Shown here: piece after piece, positions 11,267-21,759 of the stretch
Numbering within the stretch: the stretch's first letter is position 1
How the letters are laid out: the number at the start of each line of letters is the position of its first letter
Origin: Saccopteryx bilineata
Lineage: Eukaryota; Chordata; Mammalia; Chiroptera; Emballonuridae
Assembly (NCBI RefSeq): GCF_036850765.1
Contig: NC_089496.1
Location: forward strand, 105,049,767-105,113,766
DNA: 64,000 nucleotides
Reading direction: 5' to 3'
Translations under genes and position numbers: made by a program
Notes under the pieces: model-generated
The model's database searches: none
What the model was told of the DNA's origin: nothing
The model's input: only the letters and a program-made list of their open reading frames with translations

Positions 11267-12160
11267 TTACACCAGGCCCCTTAATATTTCCTGCAGCATT
11301 GGTTTGGTTGTAATGAATTCCTTGAGTTGTTTTTTGTCTGGGAAGCTTTTTATTTCTCCTTCAATTTTAAACGATAGCCTTGCTGGATAAAGTAGTCTTG
11401 GTTGTAGGTTCTTGTTCTGCATTACTTTGAATATTTCTTGCCATTCCCTTCTGGCCTCAAGTGTTTCTGTTGAGAAGTCAGATGTCATCCTTATGGGGGC
11501 TCCTTTGTAGGTGATAACTTTTTTTTCTCTAGCAGCTTTTAATATTTTCTCTTTATCGCTTAGCTTTGGTATTTTAATTATGATGTGTCTTGGTGTAGGT
11601 TTCTTTGGGTTTCTCTTTAATGGAGTCCTCTGTGCTTCTTGGATTTGTGAGAGTTTCTCTTGCATTAATTTAGGGAAGTTTTCAGCTATGATATGATTGA
11701 ACAAAGTCTCTATCCCTTGTTCTGTTTCTTCTTCTTCAGGAACCCCTATGATGCGGATGTTATTTCTCTTCATGTTGTCACAGAGCTCTCTAAGAGTTTC
11801 CTCTGACTTTTTGAGTCTTTTTTCTCTTTTCTTCTCTGCTTTCATGCCTTCATTCCAGTTGTCTTCTAACTCGCTGATTCGATCCTCTGCTCTATCTATC
11901 CTGTTTTTAATTCCTTCCATTGTGGTCTTTATTTCTGATATTGTATTTGTCATCTCCAACTGATTCTTTTTTATACTTGCTATTTCTTTATTTAGGTTTT
12001 CAAACTCCCCCTCCATTGTTGTTCTAAGATCCCTAAGCATCCTTACAATCATTATTTTGAACTCCGCATCTGGAAGTTTGATTATTTCCATATCACTCAG
12101 TTCATCTCTCGAAAGTGTCTCTTGTGGTTTCATTTGGATTGCTCTCCTTTGTTTTCTCAT
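11267..12160 (-). CDS. L1 ORF1 (RNA-binding chaperone), copy 2, intact
   Basis: An intact 297-codon frame encoding the L1 ORF1 protein, which trimerises and coats L1 RNA. Residues ~30-150 are rich in K, E, I, N and R with heptad-like spacing ([21 protein letters not shown]), consistent with the coiled coil. About 150-240 is the RRM-like core ([13 protein letters not shown]), and ~240-297 the C-terminal nucleic-acid-binding domain ([17 protein letters not shown]). It begins MRKQRRAIQ and aligns from there with ORF1 of copy 1, which supports this start. It ends 67 bases before the ORF2 start. Expression from this locus is not shown. Confidence 0.93.
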   Translation of the reverse strand: MRKQRRAIQMKPQETLSRDELSDMEIIKLPDAEFKIMIVRMLRDLRTTMEGEFENLNKEIASIKKNQLEMTNTISEIKTTMEGIKNRIDRAEDRISELEDNWNEGMKAEKKREKRLKKSEETLRELCDNMKRNNIRIIGVPEEEETEQGIETLFNHIIAENFPKLMQEKLSQIQEAQRTPLKRNPKKPTPRHIIIKIPKLSDKEKILKAAREKKVITYKGAPIRMTSDFSTETLEARREWQEIFKVMQNKNLQPRLLYPARLSFKIEGEIKSFPDKKQLKEFITTKPMLQEILRGLV

Positions 12161-13074
12161 CTTCTTCTTTTTTTTTTATTTGTAGAGTTGATTGAGTCTA
12201 GGCTTGGTGTTGTCTGCCTCCAGTTTTCAGTTGTGTTATTTTTAGGTCTTCGTGGGTTGGTATCAGCTATTATTTGTAATCCACTTTCGGATTTGGGCAG
12301 CTTTGAAGTCTTGATTTGTTTGTTTTCTTAACAGGTGATAGTCTTGTTAACTGATCTCAGCAGGGGGCTTCCTTGAAACTGTATCCAGGAATGCTGTGGG
12401 TGTAACCTGAGACGCTGAAGGTCTCTTCCTCCAACTAATCTCACTGGGGGCAGGGTTTTTTCTCTCAGCTTCAGTAGGGGGAGGTGTATCTCAGATCTCC
12501 ATGGAGACCTGAGTTACTGCCCCTCCTCCCCACTTCTTGTTTTCAGCTGTGTCTTGTTGTGCTGATTGGAGCTGGATAGATGTCCAGAGATCTCTGATCC
12601 GGAAGCACTTCAGCTCTGTTTTGTGAAAGGTTCAGTCCCTCCCCCAGCTATGGCCGCCTCCAGCACGAATGAGTCAGCTTTTTTATTTTGTTTCTTGCAT
12701 ACCTTAGCCCCTCACAGTCTGTCCCTCTCCCTGTCTTTTCCACTTGGGAGATAAGCTGGTCTTTTCAACCCACCTTGCTCCCTGGTCGCCAGGTAAGTGG
12801 CTGTGAGCAGTAGTTTTTGCTCTTTTTCCTCTGTGAAATCCTCTCTGGGCTCTCAGCCTCACCCCCCTCCTTCCCTTCCTGTAAGCAGAGGAGATTCAGG
12901 CACTCCTTACCAGGATTATTGTGGCTTCCTCTTTGCTCCTTGGTTTTTGAGAGCTGTTCTTGCAGTTCAGTGTTGGTTTTTCATGCTGATTTTTTCTAAA
13001 TTGATTTGTATTCCAGTTTGGTGTTGAGAGCTGGGTGTCTGTGCATCCGCCTACTCCGCTGCCATCTTCTCTTC
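12161..13074 (-). promoter_or_regulatory. L1 5'UTR, copy 2: shorter, less CpG-rich
   Basis: About 0.91 kb from the L1 5' end to ORF1. Only the extreme 5' ~100 bases and the area near ORF1 visibly resemble copy 1: shared elements include CGGAGTAGGCGGATG-like sequence just inside the 5' end and a gaaaaaccaac segment. The middle differs and lacks the GC-rich, CpG-dense stretch of copy 1. The 5' tip on the minus strand holds AAGATGGC, a YY1-like core. Promoter role is by family analogy. Confidence 0.75.
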
Positions 13075-13085
13075 TCATATTCTTT

Positions 13086-14860
13086 ATTTTTTTATAATTA
13101 TATTCTACAACTCACAGTGTTATTATTTTTGTTATTATTATTAAACCATCCTTTTAGTGTTTTTCAGGAAATTAAGGGAAGATAAACGCAACTTTTAAAC
13201 TTACCCATCTGGTGTGCTTTCTTTCTTCCTACACATCAATACTTGTCTGTCTTCCGTCTGAAGCCTATTCTTTAACCAAAGTGCAGGTCTGTTGGTGGTG
13301 AATTCTCTCCATTTAAAAAAAATTGAATTGAGTACATTTACTCTAATATCTGAAGGTTATTTTCAGTGGGTATAGAACTCTCAAATGATACTTTCACACT
13401 TTAATGGTGTCATTTCATTGTGTGGGGATTCCATATTTCTGATGAGAAGGCAGCTGCTGTTTATATTATTGTTTCCTTGTATATAACAAGTACTTTTTTT
13501 CTCTGGCTGCACTCAAGATTTTCTGTTTATCTTTGACTTTTAGCAATTTGACTATCTTGTACCTACGTGTGGTTTTCTTTGTATTTATTCTGCTTGGATT
13601 TTGTTGAATCTGTTGTCTTTTTGATTTTCAAATTTAAATATATATTTTTTTAGTTCCAGGATTTTAAAATGTGAGTATTATTTATCATCTGTATCATTGG
13701 TAGTGATTTTCTATTAAAATCCCTTTTTGCTTTTTTCGTGGGGAAGAGAAATAGTTTACTGGTGATGTATGTTTTGAATTTTTTTCCTAACTATCTTCTT
13801 TCTAATAATCTTTATATCTTTGTTCTTTTTTTTTAAGTAAAAAAAATGGAATTTTTAAGTGTTTTCTATACTTCTGTTCTTGGTCACACTTACTTTCTTT
13901 TTGTGACTTCTAACATAGCTTTGACAAAAAAAACCCAAACAATTTCTGTGAAGATGTGTTTTATTTCTTTTTCTGAGCTCTGCCACTAGCTTACTTTAAA
14001 CTTTCTTCTGTTGTCTGTCTCACTTTTGTTCCTTTTGTGGGTATTATTTTAACCCTCTTCAGAGAGTTATCTGATCTGTTTTTCAATGTGTGTAGAAATA
14101 TTTGTCTGAACTCTGTTTTCTAGGCTAACTCTTCTGTTCCTATGGGTTCTTCATCTGCTTTTCTTCTTTCCCTCTGCAAGTGTTCACCCTCCTGACTTTT
14201 TGTTGTTCTGTGCTGATTTTTTTCTTGTTACTACTCACCTTTATACACAAGCATCTCTTCTTTTGCCGTACCTGTGCTGAAATGTAGTGGGGCATAGGTG
14301 GGGCAGTAAGCTAGGGCTATTCAGAACTTATTGCAGGACTGTCTGTTCATATAGACATCACATTGGTAGGTTTTCTGTCTTGAGGATGTGTTCTTCTGTT
14401 TTTTTGGCACTGAGGGAGCAGTGTACTCATGGTGGAGCCCCTCGGGTCACGGGCCTTCTGAGTCACTGTGTAGATGCTGATCCCTGCTTTCCTTCCCTCC
14501 TTTCCAGCCCTCCAAGAGGCGGGGGATAGTCCAAGTGGCACATTACATGGTTCCTCCGTCAGCTTCACCTCCTCTGCCATTCTGCCCTTAAATATTGAGA
14601 ATCCACAGGAATATCATTTCTTGCTTCTTGCGGAGCTTGCCAGGTCCCCCTCTGGTCTTGGTGTCCTGTGGGTAAATCCTTTGGTGACAGTTTTTGGGGA
14701 GATCTGTATCCTGCTCTGGATCTGAAGTGTTATATATTAACTCTCAGAATCTTGCTTGGCCTACATTTTACCATATTTGGTAGATATTTTTCAAATTTTG
14801 TGTTTCTGGGTTATGACCATTGCTTTGTTTTACTGACAATGGAGTTTTTTTTTCCTTTTT
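13086..14860 (-). mobile_element. Old antisense L1, ORF1/5' part (right piece)
   Basis: AT-rich degenerate sequence resuming after the copy 2 L1. The segment around 13370-13640 (aattaatggtgtcatttcat-like, ttttctctggctgcactcaa, actatcttgtacctacgtgt) resembles the antisense ORF1 area of ancient mammalian L1. No frame is open. I read it with 4946-7091 as one old element split by younger insertions. Beyond about 14200 the assignment becomes weak. Confidence 0.5.
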
Positions 14861-15077
14861 TATTTTTTTTAAAAATTATTTTTAAAAAGTTATTATTGAT
14901 TGATTTAGAGAGAAAGGAAGGTAGAGAGAGAAAAAGAGAGAGGGAAATACTGACATGTTGTTCCACTTTATTTATGCATCATTGGTTGATTCTTGTATGT
15001 GCCCTGACTGGGAATTGAACCTATAGCCTTTGTGTATGAGAATGATGCTCTAGCCAACTGAGCTACTTGGCCAGAGC
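14861..15077 (-). mobile_element. Bat tRNA-SINE, type C, antisense
   Basis: On the minus strand: tRNA-like head GGCCAAGTAGCTCAGTTGGC with a B-box-like GGTTCAATTCC, the CAGTCAGGGCACATAC linker, then CAACCAATGATGCATAAATA, a CT-rich stretch, and AAATCAATCAATAATAA as tail. This layout matches vespertilionid-style VES and related bat SINEs. It is diverged from the two younger types. Confidence 0.8.
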
Positions 15078-15079
15078 TC

Positions 15080-16820
15080 TATTTTCTTTAAAAAACATTT
15101 CTTGTAGGTTTTAAGGTAAGATGTAAAGCACAAAATGTCTTTCCTTTGTCATATCTATCTGGGAGTCCAGATACTGAGTTTAAAATAGCTTTGGTCTCAT
15201 TAGTTGCTGCAAATGGCTTTGAAGAATTAAATGCTGGGAATAAGGGCAAATGCTGTAGATGTTTCTTAACAAAGTTTTTAACTGTGTGCAATTTTGTTAT
15301 TTGGAAAGAATGATCAGATTCTTACCTAAAATTTGCTTTGTGGCAATACTATAATCAGCTATAGTCAGATATTTATATCTATCTATCTATCCTCTATCTC
15401 ATCTGTTATCATATCCCAATGAAATATGTATCACTCATGCATGTAATATCTTATTTACTCAAAAGGTACTTATTACGCACTAACTATATGCCAACCACTA
15501 TGCTCATTACTACTTTAAAGGGGCAGCATTAAGATAGATAATGTTGTATAATTTTTACAAATGAAAATAGCAACTTAAGGTGACTATCTATAGTACCTTG
15601 TATAGAATTGATGCTCAGCACCCACTGACTGGTTAATGTGAATATTTTAGTGATTGATTTTGGAACACAAAGGATGCTACCTTTCTTGTGTTACCTTTAG
15701 GGTCCTCAGTCATCATTCATAGTTTGATGTCATTTTAACTTGGTCTTATTTTGTAATAACTTCTGAAATTTGAACTTCTTGAGAATAACAATCACATTGC
15801 CCTAAAACCTCTAACATACTTGGTACATTCCGAAACACTCAGGGGAATCCAATACATCTTTAAGATTGATGACCCTCGTGTTATGGAACCAGTACAAAAA
15901 GGCTTCTGAATAGATACTAAATGGTTTATGTAAATGTGTTTTAGAAGCACTGATGTTTTTGCATTAGTGAGCTGGGTAGCACGAGAAATTTCTCCTCAGC
16001 CATTTCGTCTTCTTTTTGCATCCTTTTATTTATTTTCCCTACTTTCTTCTGGATGCTTTCCAAATGTCTCCTTAAACTTTTGCCTCCAAATGTTTTTGGT
16101 ATTCCACAGATAATTGTCTGAATTCAATCAAAACCCAAGAGAGACATTTACTCCACATTCAAGGCGGGGGGGGGGGCAGAAGGGGGGAGATCAGTTTCTC
16201 GGGAGACATTTGGCATTTAAACAAAATACTGACTCATTTCCCCAAAAGGGTGAAGGTAAGAAGTTGCTTAACACCTTTCAACGGATAGCTCCTCTGACAG
16301 TTAAGCAGACCCAGCATGCTAATGTGAGGTAGGAGTGTCTGGAGCAGGAACCTCGCAATGTGTGACTGATTGGAGTCCAGTGGAGCGGAGAGATGCTGTT
16401 TATCCCCTCAGTGAAGTAGGGGCCCCGTGGATGCAGGGCTGTTTAGAGCTCTTGAGTGGTTTATGAGTGTTTTTTTTTTTTACGCCAGGAGGTAAGGCCG
16501 GTGCTTAAAATTACTGAGGTGTGTCCTACCCGATTACAGAACCCTAGAGTGAGAAGCTCTGATCCGTTGCATTTGGAAGAAGAGCCAACAGTTAAACTGT
16601 CAAGCCAGGCACATGGCAGGCTCAACTTAGGGCTGCATCAGTTAAAAGCATAATAACATACGCCAACCGATTTGAAAGAACATTGTCATGCCTAAAATAT
16701 TCACTCATATAGTATCTTTTTCAGCACATAGAAGCGACCGGATAGAATCTTTAGACAGCTAGTGAGTACTTTAGAAAATACAGTAAGAACACAGTCTCGC
16801 CAGCTTTGATTTAACCTCAG
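15080..16820. other. No gene seen; degenerate sequence
   Basis: AT-rich, with no open frame that shows a domain. It contains a short (ATCT)n run at about 15375-15400, a stretch at 15440-15520 resembling an old antisense SINE or LINE end (actatatgccaaccactatg), and a G-run near 16163-16176. No RNA gene is recognisable. Confidence 0.5.
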
Positions 16821-16828
16821 TGATAATA

Positions 16829-17456
16829 TGGTGTAAAGCCAGAAGGCACGGCCACTATCACAGCAGCCTGGCCCATGCAGGTTCGCATTGGATTCGGACA
16901 GTCGGTAAAGAAACAACAGAGCCACAAACTGGTGGGCCATAGTCTTTAATTCTAGCTTGTACCTGGCGGGCAAGTAAAAATACACACTGGGCTCCAAAAC
17001 CCAGTCACATCCAGTGCTCACAAAGCCACTGACTTATCCGAGTTTCCTAGAATCAAAGGTTTCTAGCTCACCAGACTTATTCTCCTCTGTTCCCCATCTC
17101 CTTCCTTATCCCAGATACAAACTCTACACAAACTGGCATCTCACTCAGCACTCCGCCATCTTAGCTGCTTCTCCTGGCCTCCTCCACATGGCCTCCTTCC
17201 GCTGCTGGCTCTACTCTCTCATGCTAATCATCCCAGGAACCAAGAGGCCAAACTCTCATTCCGTCCCCATTTTATAGTGTAGAAATCCAAACCCTTAATC
17301 CAATATACAAAACAGGGAAGTCTCTAATACAAAGTCACCTTCTGAGGCATGATAGGATTGTACCGCCCTACATCAAAAAGGGTAGGAAAGGCTTAATCCC
17401 AAAACCAAGCCCCAGGCTAAAGGATTCTGCCTGCCTTTAGCCCACCCCAACACACA
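16829..17456 (-). mobile_element. Probable solo LTR of an endogenous retrovirus
   Basis: A 628-bp unit on the minus strand that begins TGTGTGTTGG and ends TTTACACCA, so it has the TG...CA ends of an LTR. A TATA-like CTATAAAATGGGG lies about 180 bases in (plus 17266-17280), and an AATTAAAG polyadenylation-like signal lies further on (plus 16941-16954), giving a U3-R-U5 order. Flanks are ataata (16823-16828) and ttaata (17457-17462), a 6-bp duplication with one mismatch. There is no internal gag, pol or env sequence beside it. The family is not identified. Confidence 0.6.
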
Positions 17457-17607
17457 TTAATATCACCTGGGTGACGGCCTCCTCCAGTTATCTTTAACAA
17501 AGTGAGCATAATACATTTTATCTGCCCAACATATGGAAAGGAGAACGTTTGGGTGCTCACGTAAGCCAGCAGTTGTTTATACTAAGAGGGCCAGTGATGC
17601 TTTTTTT

Positions 17608-17758
17608 TTTTTTTAACAGAGGGAACAATTAACAAGTAAGATTTTATTTTATTATTATTATTTTTAATAATTTTATTTTTAATGGTGCGACATCAATAAA
17701 TCAGGATACATATATTCAAAGATAACAACTCCAGGTTATCTTGTCATTCACTTATGTT
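17608..17758 (-). mobile_element. Severely 5'-truncated L1 3' end with possible 3' transduction
   Basis: The segment 17665-17758 is the reverse complement of the last ~90 bases of L1, as seen by comparison with 38690-38780 (gacaagataacctgga, ttatctttgaatatatgtat). It is flanked by a 16-bp duplication, cagtgatgcttttttt, at 17592-17607 and 17759-17774. In the L1 direction the A-rich L1 end is followed by 26 non-L1 bases (17615-17640) and then a second poly(A) run next to the TSD, which is the layout of a 3' transduction. Confidence 0.82.
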
Positions 17759-17789
17759 CAGTGATGCTTTTTTTGAAGTGTAACACGTT

Positions 17790-17831
17790 GTCTACGGCCA
17801 TACCACCCTGAACGCGCCCGATCTCGTCTGA
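17790..17831 (+). pseudogene. 5S rRNA 5' fragment, tailless retropseudogene
   Basis: Forty-two bases starting GTCTACGGCCATACCACCCT match the 5' end of vertebrate 5S rRNA with no mismatch against the sequence as I know it, ending at CGTCTGA. They are flanked by the 15-bp perfect direct repeat tgaagtgtaacacgt at 17774-17788 and 17829-17843; the TGA is shared between 5S and the right repeat. There is no poly(A) tail and the 3' two thirds of the gene is absent. The copy is too short to be a functional 5S gene. It abuts the TSD of the L1 3' end at 17608-17758. Confidence 0.9.
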
Positions 17832-17844
17832 AGTGTAACACGTC

Positions 17845-19285
17845 ACCAGGAGTCCCTTTCAAGCTTCTTACTGAAGACTTCGTCCAGATTTTTGGGGGTC
17901 CTATGTATTTGGACTCTTAAGTTCCACGAGGAACAGGCCAGCCGACCTTCTCCAATGCACGCTCAGGAGTTCTGTTTGGCCTTCTGAGTGGCCTGCCACC
18001 ATTGTCCTGTTTCTGATTTGCATATTTTGTACGACTACATGGAGAACCTCCTTGAATGCCAGTGGCAAAGACACTCAAATCCTGAACAGATGTCATTTGA
18101 GCATGTGGGGCAGGTCTTCTGTGGATTATTTATAATAAATTAGATTTCAGAGCGAGTGCTGCAAGCTTAAGGAGATTTATGCTGCACTTGACCTCTGAAG
18201 AGTTCTCATGTTATGAGGTCTCCAGGTCCCTGAGATGCCTGAACATAGTTTTAATAGTTACAGGAGAAGAGCTCTATGGCTAAGCCTGAGGAGGGTTTAA
18301 GTTTTGGATCTCAGAGCTAAAATTTAGAAAGAGCTCTCTTCATCCTTATTCTTACTTCCAGGAAGGACACCTGGGACTTCAGCCTGCAGGTGGTACTTCC
18401 TGTGCTAGGAAATTAGCAGTGGTTATGAGTTTTGCTGGGCTCTGGTCTTGTTTTCCCAGTGTGTACCAAGGATGCTGGGGGCAGGGGGCCAAGAGTCAGC
18501 TGTTGGAGACAGACAAACATAGTCTGAAGAAAACAGTTCTGAAATAAGCAGTCATTTTGCTTCATGGTGTTTAAGATTTCATTATGGCGTTACACTTGAA
18601 ATTACGTCTGTGGCTTTACAGTAGCTCAGAGAATTATTGTCATCTTGCAATTAAATAGTATTTTTAATAGATTCCCCTCATGTGTCTCTTAGCAGGTGCT
18701 CTAGCAATGAAGACTGTATTTGAAAAACAATCTCAATGTGATCTGGAACTTAATATGTATTGGAATTATCTATTGATTTCACTATATGCTGGCTATATTT
18801 TCCTTACTTTCTATAATAAAGCTAAATACAGTAGTTTAGTTCAAGGTTCTTCCCCCCTCCCCCACAGTAGGTATACATTTTGATGTGTTTTCTAATATTT
18901 GCATCTATAAAATTAGTATTATTATATCTTCAGTTTACCAGGCTGTGGACCAGTCCTATGTGTGTGTGTGTGTTACATGATGGCTTTGGAGCCTAGTGCC
19001 TGATTTGGGGTCGACAAAGAACTGTGACCTTGGCAGCTACCACGGAGTGGCCTTATGGAAAATTCTGGATAATGTAATAGGCAGGACCGATTTCATTTTG
19101 ATTCCCACTTACATTCCAGTGACTGCAAATTGTTTATTTCTCAAAAGTTCCCATAAATACTGTAGACTGTGATAACATAGACGTAACTCTGGCAATAATT
19201 GAGTAAAAAACGTGAACACTCAGGCAAAGTGATGCCTTCTGTATTTGTCAGGACAAAACCCATAGGGCATACGTATTTATTTATC
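17845..19285. other. No gene seen; unassigned sequence
   Basis: Mixed-composition sequence with no recognised repeat or open frame with a domain. A short (TG)n lies near 18961-18973. A 67-codon frame at 18680-18883 has no recognisable feature. Confidence 0.45.
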
Positions 19286-19665
19286 ATGAGGAGTTGGCTC
19301 ATGGGATCACGGAGACTGAGAAGTCCCACGACCTGCCGCCTGCAGGCTGGAGCCCCAGGAGAGCTGGGGGTGTAAGTCCTAGTTCGAGGGCAGGAGAAGC
19401 AGATGAGATATCTGAGTTCAACAGTGAGGCGAGTGCATGTGCACTTGTGTGTGTGCGCGCGTGGCGAACTCCACCTCGCTCAGCCTTTTGTCCCGTTCAG
19501 GCTGCCCACCCACATCAGGGAAGGGCAGTTGACTCTTACTGAGTCCACCGATTTGAATGCTAATCTATCTGCAAATCCCCTCGCAGACCCATCCAGAAAT
19601 AGTGTTTAATCTGGGGCATCCCATGACCAGTCAAGGTGACATGAAATTAACTACCACAATTTTGT
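19286..19665 (-). mobile_element. MLT2-type ERVL LTR, antisense
   Basis: Text such as ggagttggctcatgggatca, gaagtcccacgacctgccgc, gagtccaccgatttgaatgc and catgaccagtcaaggtgaca matches an ancient LTR family of the ERVL class as I recall it. The element at 53771-54150 looks like the same class in the opposite orientation (gatggttagtattctgtgtc, aagcagattgcccttcacca). There is no internal retroviral gene. The subfamily name is uncertain. Confidence 0.55.
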
Positions 19666-19669
19666 TTTG

Positions 19670-21235
19670 ATGATCTAAAGGAGTGTTTTAATTTCATTTA
19701 TTTATTGTGTAAATAACTTTTTAAAATAAATTATTTCAAAAATAAATTAAAAATATTTAGGTGGTGACGGGTAAACCCTTGCTAGTTATTTCAGGCGGAT
19801 CAGAATGAAAACTGTCTTCACCTCAGGTTAAAAAATTGATTCTAGGCTATGTGCACCTGGCATTTAGGAGAGTGAAGACCTGACTCGTTACCCAGTTAAC
19901 TGGGTCATCGCACAGGCCCTGTGAATAATCTCACAGGGCGACGAGGGAGAGAGGGGAAAGAGTTTAAGGGTTCCTGGGACGGCAGTAACACGAGGAGGAG
20001 GCAGCAACGGTGAAGCCACCTTGGCATAAGGTCACATTTTAAGTTTCCCACACTCCTCACTTCAGCAGGTTGATTCGCCTGCGGATCTAGGTCAGCCAGT
20101 CCTGGGGACTGAGACAAAGGTTTTGAACCAGATGGATTCCCTTAAGAGGTAGGTTTCCTAGATTCTGGTGTCTCGCACTTGTTCTCGGAACACCTTGTCT
20201 CGGTACTGTAGCCTGTGGGGATGGTAACTCTCTCCTTGTTGTCGCCTGTCATCTGTCTACCTGCTGACCTACCAGTTGAGCCCAAAAAATGAATGCTTCA
20301 TATTTTCTGGTTCCCTGGGTTGTTTTTTTTTTTTTGCCTCTCAGGCACTCACCCGCCCCTTGCCCCCCCCCCCCCCATAAGATTCTGTGCAGCCAATGGA
20401 AACAGTGAGCAGTTATGTGAGGTTATGACACCTGTCCTATTTTGGTGTCCTTTCAAAGTCCTCTCACTTGTCCCAAGGCAAGTGTCTGAAACATCTGTCT
20501 TTCCTTCCTAATTGGACCTAGTTCCTTTTCTATCCCCAGGACTTGACTCATAATCACTGTACCTCTGAACAAAGTGAGACACACCGAGCAAAGTGTGAGC
20601 TGTAACAAAGCGAGCATCCTTCCTCAATGTCTAGAGCTAAGACAGGAAGTCCCCGTCCTGCCTGATGAGACGCAGGTGCAGAAAGACCTGCTTTTGTCAA
20701 AGCTAAATGCACACGTCTTACAAAATCCTGCGTGTGCTGTGTTTCATAATAGCATGGTTTGATGGGAAGTGGAAACGGTAAAGAGAACATTAGTGCACTT
20801 CATTGAAAAGTGTGTTGTAGCTCAGTTATAGATGATGAGAATGACGTGCTAGCTGAACGCTAAGGGCTAATGCACGGTGGAACTGGAGAGCTTCCTGCTG
20901 TCTCCATGACAGTCTGGATACAGTCGAAAGTAGATGAGATGCTCCCCAGACGGTGCTCGGACTCCATAGTGAGAGCCCTTCTGGAGCTATTTGAGACAAT
21001 CTTCCTGGACTGGGATGAATAACAGTTTAGTTTGATGATGTGTTAATATAAAAAATGTGCATGCATGTACATTTTGACAGTTTTCTGAGGTGTGAACGCT
21101 ATGGGGGTTCACCACGTTCCTATGCACCATTCTTTGGCATAGTTTATTTTTGTTGGAGATTTTTTAGTGATTGGAAGATTAGGTCTGATTAGATTAATCA
21201 TGAAAGCAGATTATAGTATAGGGGAGAGATTAAGG
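19670..21235. other. No gene seen; unassigned sequence
   Basis: No open frame with a domain. It holds a T-run at 20322-20336, a C-run of about 16 at 20362-20377, and AT-rich and mixed stretches without a recognised repeat. Confidence 0.45.
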
Positions 21236-21400
21236 TGAAGAGTGTAGGAGTCAGAATTACCAGGGTTTGAATTACAACACTATCATTTTTTGGTTGTGAG
21301 TTTTAAGCCTTGGTTTCCTCTTTTGTAAAATTGGGATAATAACAGGAACTTCCTCCTCCTGCTGTCATGAAAATTAAATTAGATTATGCACCATTCCTGT
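21236..21400 (+). mobile_element. MIR SINE
   Basis: The order gagtcagaattaccagggtt, ttggttgtgagttttaagcc, ttggtttcctcttttgtaaaa, ttgggataataacaggaact follows the mammalian-wide MIR consensus (tRNA-like part, core, then the cctcatctgtaaaatgggga region). It is well diverged, as expected for this age. Confidence 0.72.
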
Positions 21401-21612
21401 AATGATTGAAACAGCTGGATGAATTGTAACCACCAAAACTGGATTATTCTGGTCTATCTGAACATGATTTAAGGAAAATAAACCAGAAACTTCTGCATTG
21501 GACGTTTTAATCTGGGGTGATTTTGTAAATGATGTTCATGTCCCGAATAAAGTCCAGTTCAGTTCAAGGTGATAAAAACCCTTCAGATTCAATGAGTTCT
21601 TTAGATTGTAGA

Positions 21613-21750
21613 AGCCATCTACATATAGGTTCTATCCCCAGTCAGGGCATATATAGGAATCAACCAATGAATGCATAACGAAGTGAAACAACAAATCAAT
21701 GCTTCTCTTTCTCTTCCTTCTTCTCCCTAAAATCAATACATAAAAATTAG
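21613..21750 (+). mobile_element. Bat tRNA-SINE, type C, 5'-truncated
   Basis: Starts within the tRNA-like head (ggttctatccccagtcaggg), continues with catatataggaatcaaccaa and a CT-rich run, and ends in aaaatcaatacataaaaatt. It has the same layout as the antisense copy at 14861-15077. Confidence 0.75.
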
Positions 21751-21759
21751 AAAAGTAAA

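Larger units (their letters stand above)
7103..13074 (-). mobile_element. Full-length young L1 retrotransposon, copy 2
   Basis: A complete L1 on the minus strand: 5'UTR (12161-13074), ORF1 (11267-12160), a 67-nt spacer, ORF2 (7405-11199), 3'UTR (7110-7404) and a poly(A) tail, seen as T8-9 at the left end. The 11-bp target-site duplication tcatattcttt lies at 7092-7102 and 13075-13085. It splits an older antisense L1. ORF1 is intact and ORF2 carries only two stop codons, so the insertion is recent. The minus-strand start AGAAGAGAAGATGGCAGC resembles the L1 start with its YY1-like AAGATGGC. Confidence 0.95.

Noticed and set aside
17790..17831. Functional 5S rRNA gene
   Set aside because: Only the first 42 of about 120 bases are present and the internal promoter is lost.
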